Shown: piece after piece, positions 51,395 to 54,086 of the stretch | Numbering within the stretch: the stretch's first letter is position 1 | Layout of the letters: each line of letters opens with the position of its first letter | Source of the DNA: an uncultured Lentisphaeria bacterium | GTDB taxonomy: Bacteria; Verrucomicrobiota; Lentisphaeria; Oligosphaerales; Oligosphaeraceae | NCBI GenBank assembly: GCA_934661755.1 | Contig: CAKUJM010000018.1 | Location: 1 to 54,086, forward strand | Reading direction: 5' to 3' | DNA length: 54,086 nucleotides | Notes under the pieces: model-generated | What the model was told of the DNA's origin: nothing | The model's input: only the letters and a program-made list of their open reading frames with translations | Databases searched by the model: none | Position numbers and translations under genes: made by a program

Positions 51395-53146
51395 CTACGC
51401 CTTTTCGTCGATTTCCTTTTGAATCCTGGCCAGGAAATCACCAGGTGTCATGACCTGGTCCTTGACGTAGTACTTGCCGTTGCCCTTGCTGCGATCGCGG
51501 ACCGAGACGGCGACGGTATGGTCCGCCACCTCCTTTTCGCCGACGACCAGCAGATAGGGGGTGCGCAGCAGCCCGGCATTCTTGATCTTGGCGCCAATGG
51601 GGTCGGCGCCGCAGTCAATGCTGGTGCGCAGCCCGGCCTGGCGAAGCTGTCGCTCGACTTCCCTGGCGTAGTCCGAGAATTTCTCGGAGATGGTCAGCAC
51701 TCGCACCTGTTCGGGCGCCAGCCAGGCGGGGAAGGCACCGGCGTAGTGTTCGATGAGGATGCCGAAGAAGCGTTCCAGCGACCCCAGGAGGGCGCGATGG
51801 ACCATGTACGGCTGGTGGCGCAGCCCGTCCTGGCCGATGTATTCCAGGTGGAAGCGCTCGGGCAGGTTGAAATCGAACTGGATCGTGGAGGTCTGCCATT
51901 CGCGGCCGATGGCGTCCTTCACCTTCAAGTCGATCTTCGGACCGTAGAAGGCGCCGCCGCCTTCATCGACCTCGCATTGCATTTTTTCGGCCTCGACGGC
52001 CTTCCGCAGCGCCGCGGTGGCCTGGTCCCATTTCTCCTGGTCGCCGACGGCCTTGGCGGGGCGGGTGGAAAGATACGCCTTGACATCCTTGAAGCCGAAG
52101 CACTTCCACATGTACATGGAGAAGCGGATCACCTCGCGGATCTCATCCTCGACCTGTTCGGTGGTGCAGATGATATGGGCGTCATCCTGGGTGAAGCCGC
52201 GCACCCGCATCAGCCCATGGAGCACGCCGGCCTTTTCGTAGCGATACACAGTTCCCAGCTCGGCCCAGCGGCAGGGCAGATCGCGATAGGAACGCGGGCG
52301 GGTCTTGTAGATTTCGATGTGGAACGGGCAGTTCATCGGCTTCACATAGTAGGGATCGCCGTCGATATCCATCTCGGAGTACATGTTCTCGCGGTAGAAT
52401 CCCAGGTGCCCGGAGGTTTCCCACAGGTTGGCGCGGCCGACATGCGGCGTGTACACCAGTTCGTAGCCGTTCTTGTAGTGGGCGTCCTTCCAGAAGCTCT
52501 CGATGGTGTTGCGGATGCGTGCGCCCATCGGATGCCAGCAGATGAGCCCCGGGCCGATCTCGTCATGGGTGGAGAACAGCTCCATCTCGGTGCCCAGTTT
52601 GCGGTGGTCGCGCTTTTTTGCCTCCTCGACCTGGCGCAGGTAGGCGTCCAGCTCTTCCTTGCTGGGGAAGGCGGTGCCGTAGATGCGCTGCAGCATCTTG
52701 TTCTTCTCGTCGCCGCGGAAGTAGCTGCCGGCAATGCCCAGCAGTTTCACGGCGCCGACCTGCGAGGAGTTGTCGACATGCGGTCCGCGGCACAGGTCCA
52801 CGAAATCGCCGCAGGTATACAGCGAGATCACGCCGTCCTCCGGGATGTCCACCAGCCGTGACAGCTTGTATTCCTGCCCCTTCGACTCGAAGAGCTGCCG
52901 GGCCTCCTGGCGTGAGACTTCGCTGCGCACGAAGGGGATTTTCTGCCCGATCATCTTGCGCATGATGGTCTCCAGCTGCTTGAGATCCTCGGTAACCAGC
53001 CGGTGCTCCATGTCGAAATCGTAATAGAAGCCGTCGGCAGTCGCCGGACCGATGTCAAATTTTGCATCGGGCCAGAGCTTCTGCACTGCGGCGGCCATCA
53101 GATGCGCCGCGCTATGACGGATTGTCGATAGATCGAATTCAGCCAT
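51395..53146 (-). CDS. thrS: Threonyl-tRNA synthetase without TGS domain
   Basis: A 583-aa class II synthetase. It starts directly in the editing domain: HSAAHL (His11, His15), YYDFDM and the later YTCGDFVDLCRGPH. The catalytic core has motif 2 with NCPFHIEIYK and RWAELGTVYRYEKAGVLHGL, and motif 3 near the C-terminus of the core. An anticodon-binding domain closes it (VRVLTISEKFSDYAREVERQL). The N-terminal TGS domain of about 60 aa found in E. coli ThrS is absent. The open frame upstream of ATG 53146 has no TGS-like sequence and overlaps hisB. Confidence 0.95.
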   Translation of the reverse strand: MAEFDLSTIRHSAAHLMAAAVQKLWPDAKFDIGPATADGFYYDFDMEHRLVTEDLKQLETIMRKMIGQKIPFVRSEVSRQEARQLFESKGQEYKLSRLVDIPEDGVISLYTCGDFVDLCRGPHVDNSSQVGAVKLLGIAGSYFRGDEKNKMLQRIYGTAFPSKEELDAYLRQVEEAKKRDHRKLGTEMELFSTHDEIGPGLICWHPMGARIRNTIESFWKDAHYKNGYELVYTPHVGRANLWETSGHLGFYRENMYSEMDIDGDPYYVKPMNCPFHIEIYKTRPRSYRDLPCRWAELGTVYRYEKAGVLHGLMRVRGFTQDDAHIICTTEQVEDEIREVIRFSMYMWKCFGFKDVKAYLSTRPAKAVGDQEKWDQATAALRKAVEAEKMQCEVDEGGGAFYGPKIDLKVKDAIGREWQTSTIQFDFNLPERFHLEYIGQDGLRHQPYMVHRALLGSLERFFGILIEHYAGAFPAWLAPEQVRVLTISEKFSDYAREVERQLRQAGLRTSIDCGADPIGAKIKNAGLLRTPYLLVVGEKEVADHTVAVSVRDRSKGNGKYYVKDQVMTPGDFLARIQKEIDEKA

Positions 53147-53186
53147 TATCGTAGTGTCGTTGCTAGAATGCGGAGGAGAGGAAGAT

Positions 53187-53783
53187 CTATTCCAGGACGC
53201 CCTTGGTGGACGGCGTTTCACCGGCCGCAAGCGGGTCGGCGGCGGCGGCCATTCGCAGGGCGCGGCCGAAGGCCTTGAAGATGGCCTCGAGGCAATGGTG
53301 CGCTTCGTCTCCGGCAAGCAGATCCACGTGGATGGTCATGCCGCAGGCATTCGCCACTGCCTGAAAGAACTCATGGAAGAGCCGGCAGGAGATGCCGCCG
53401 GCGGCGTTCTCCGGAAAATCGCATCGCCAGGAAAGATGGGGGCGTCCGGAAAGGTCGATGACCACCCGGGCCAACGCCTCATCCAGCGGGATGGCGGCGG
53501 CGCCGAAGCGGTTGATGCCGCATTTGTCCCCCAGGGCGCACTTGAGGGCGCTGCCGAAAACCAGTCCGACGTCCTCCATGGTGTGATGGGGATCGACCTC
53601 CAAGTCGCCATGGGCTTCGATATGCAAGGCAAAATGGCCATGTCGCGCCATGGCGTCCAGCATGTGCTCGAAGAAAGGCAGGCCGATGCGGAAGCAATTG
53701 CCAGCCGGCGCGCCATCCAGATCGGCAGTCAGCCGAATCCGGGTCTCGCGGGTCTTGCGTTCAATTGTAGCGGTGCGGGCCAT
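53187..53783 (-). CDS. hisB: Imidazoleglycerol-phosphate dehydratase
   Basis: A 198-aa monofunctional HisB catalysing the dehydration of imidazoleglycerol phosphate in histidine synthesis. The two manganese-binding repeats are visible: FFEHMLDAMARHGHF with DPHHTMEDVGLVFG, and FHEFFQAVANACGMTIHVDLLAGDEAHHCLEAIFKAFGRAL. ATG 53783 begins the conserved TATIERKTRETRI strand; the open frame further upstream is non-coding. No other his gene is in the window. It precedes thrS on the same strand by 40 nt. Confidence 0.95.
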   Translation of the reverse strand: MARTATIERKTRETRIRLTADLDGAPAGNCFRIGLPFFEHMLDAMARHGHFALHIEAHGDLEVDPHHTMEDVGLVFGSALKCALGDKCGINRFGAAAIPLDEALARVVIDLSGRPHLSWRCDFPENAAGGISCRLFHEFFQAVANACGMTIHVDLLAGDEAHHCLEAIFKAFGRALRMAAAADPLAAGETPSTKGVLE

Positions 53784-53871
53784 CTGCTTTGGTGTCGTCC
53801 GGCAAATCGCCGTTCTCCGGAGGCCACGCGGCCTCGAGCCGAAAAACGGATCCAGATTTTTGATCAACCGC

Positions 53872-53900
53872 ATAATATACTGCAAAATCACAGTTTGCAC
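53872..53900 (-). promoter_or_regulatory. Likely hisB promoter
   Basis: On the minus strand GTGCAA (53900-53895), a 17-nt spacer and TATTAT (53877-53872) lie about 90 nt upstream of hisB. The xTGCAA -35 resembles the secG and nusA promoters. Confidence 0.5.
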
Positions 53901-53940
53901 GGGCAGCGCCGTGGAAAGCCGCAACACCCCGGCAATGTAC

Positions 53941-54086
53941 CCCCCGTGTTCCCGTGTCCCCCGTGTCCCCCGTGTCCCCCGTGTCCCCCGTGTTTTCCGT
54001 GCTTTCCGTGCTTTCCGTGTTTTCCGTGTTTTCCGTGTTTTCCGTGTTTTCCGTGTTTTCCGTGTTTTCCGTGTTTTCCGTGTTTT
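53941..54086. repeat. 9-bp tandem repeat array (ACGGRRRRC type), cut by the window end
   Basis: About sixteen 9-bp units run to the last base. Plus-strand units go from ccgtgtccc to ccgtgcttt to ccgtgtttt, which read acgggggac, acggaaagc and acggaaaac on the minus strand. Units are too short and lack spacers, so this is not CRISPR. It lies upstream of hisB, with the purine strand in the coding sense. Confidence 0.93.

Noticed and set aside
53941..54086. Possible CRISPR array
   Set aside because: Units are 9 bp with no spacers; this is a minisatellite.

Overview
The window is a GC-rich, densely coded bacterial chromosome segment of about 54 kb, mostly housekeeping genes plus one accessory patch. 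An outer membrane is suggested by an O-antigen ligase-like protein and by nucleotide-sugar genes. The mixture of a DUF4091 sugar-enzyme relative, a secreted GH13 amylase-like protein, a large AXE1-type esterase and two GntR/LacI hybrid regulators recalls Lentisphaerota or other PVC-superphylum bacteria. That placement is inference from gene content only. No tRNA, rRNA, CRISPR array, integrase or transposase was seen.

Layout. 1-400: ACGGRRRRC-type minisatellite. 404-1797 (+): NIF3-like protein and MntP. 1990-5067 (-): DUF4091 protein, a 61-aa reading frame and a GntR/LacI regulator with a clear promoter. 5424-14208 (+): tig, clpP, clpX, amidase, pyrE, secA. 14220-18301 (-): miaB, a UDP-sugar dehydrogenase, a UDP-sugar 4-epimerase and a C_GCAxxG_C_C protein, divergent from a DUF192 gene. 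18320-24276 (+): DUF192, metallophosphoesterase, unknown 524-aa protein, rpmA, ribD, iron alcohol dehydrogenase. 24335-31150 (-): nusA, infB, rbfA, an aminotransferase and an FAD oxidoreductase. 31432-37065 (+): an rpiB-glyA fusion, a degenerate GH29-like protein, secG and a UvrD-type helicase. 37250-44298 (+): accessory mosaic region. 44436-49359 (-): two-domain esterase, GH13 protein and its likely regulator. 49917-53783 (-): hisB, thrS, infC, rpmI, rplT. 53941-54086: a second minisatellite of the same ACGGRRRRC family.

The accessory region 37250-44298 is the most unusual part. A small membrane-anchored protein (A) followed by a secreted protein with a C-terminal membrane segment and Arg-rich tail (B) occurs three times. 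An apparently identical 1,198-bp block (37557-38754 = 39642-40839) covers the end of A and all of B in two copies. The third copy has a diverged A and a B collapsed to signal peptide plus tail. Between and after them lie an AT-richer secreted protein, an alpha/beta-hydrolase and an O-antigen ligase-like protein with an extra C-terminal domain. This looks like a cell-envelope locus that evolves by duplication and segment exchange; its function is unknown.

Regulatory signals worth noting: a promoter and a strong intrinsic terminator both lie upstream of nusA, and a second terminator separates nusA from infB, consistent with NusA-dependent attenuation. Both sugar-type regulators have promoters sharing an 11-nt word over the -10 box. 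Several other promoters here have an xTGCAA -35 with a TATATT-like -10.
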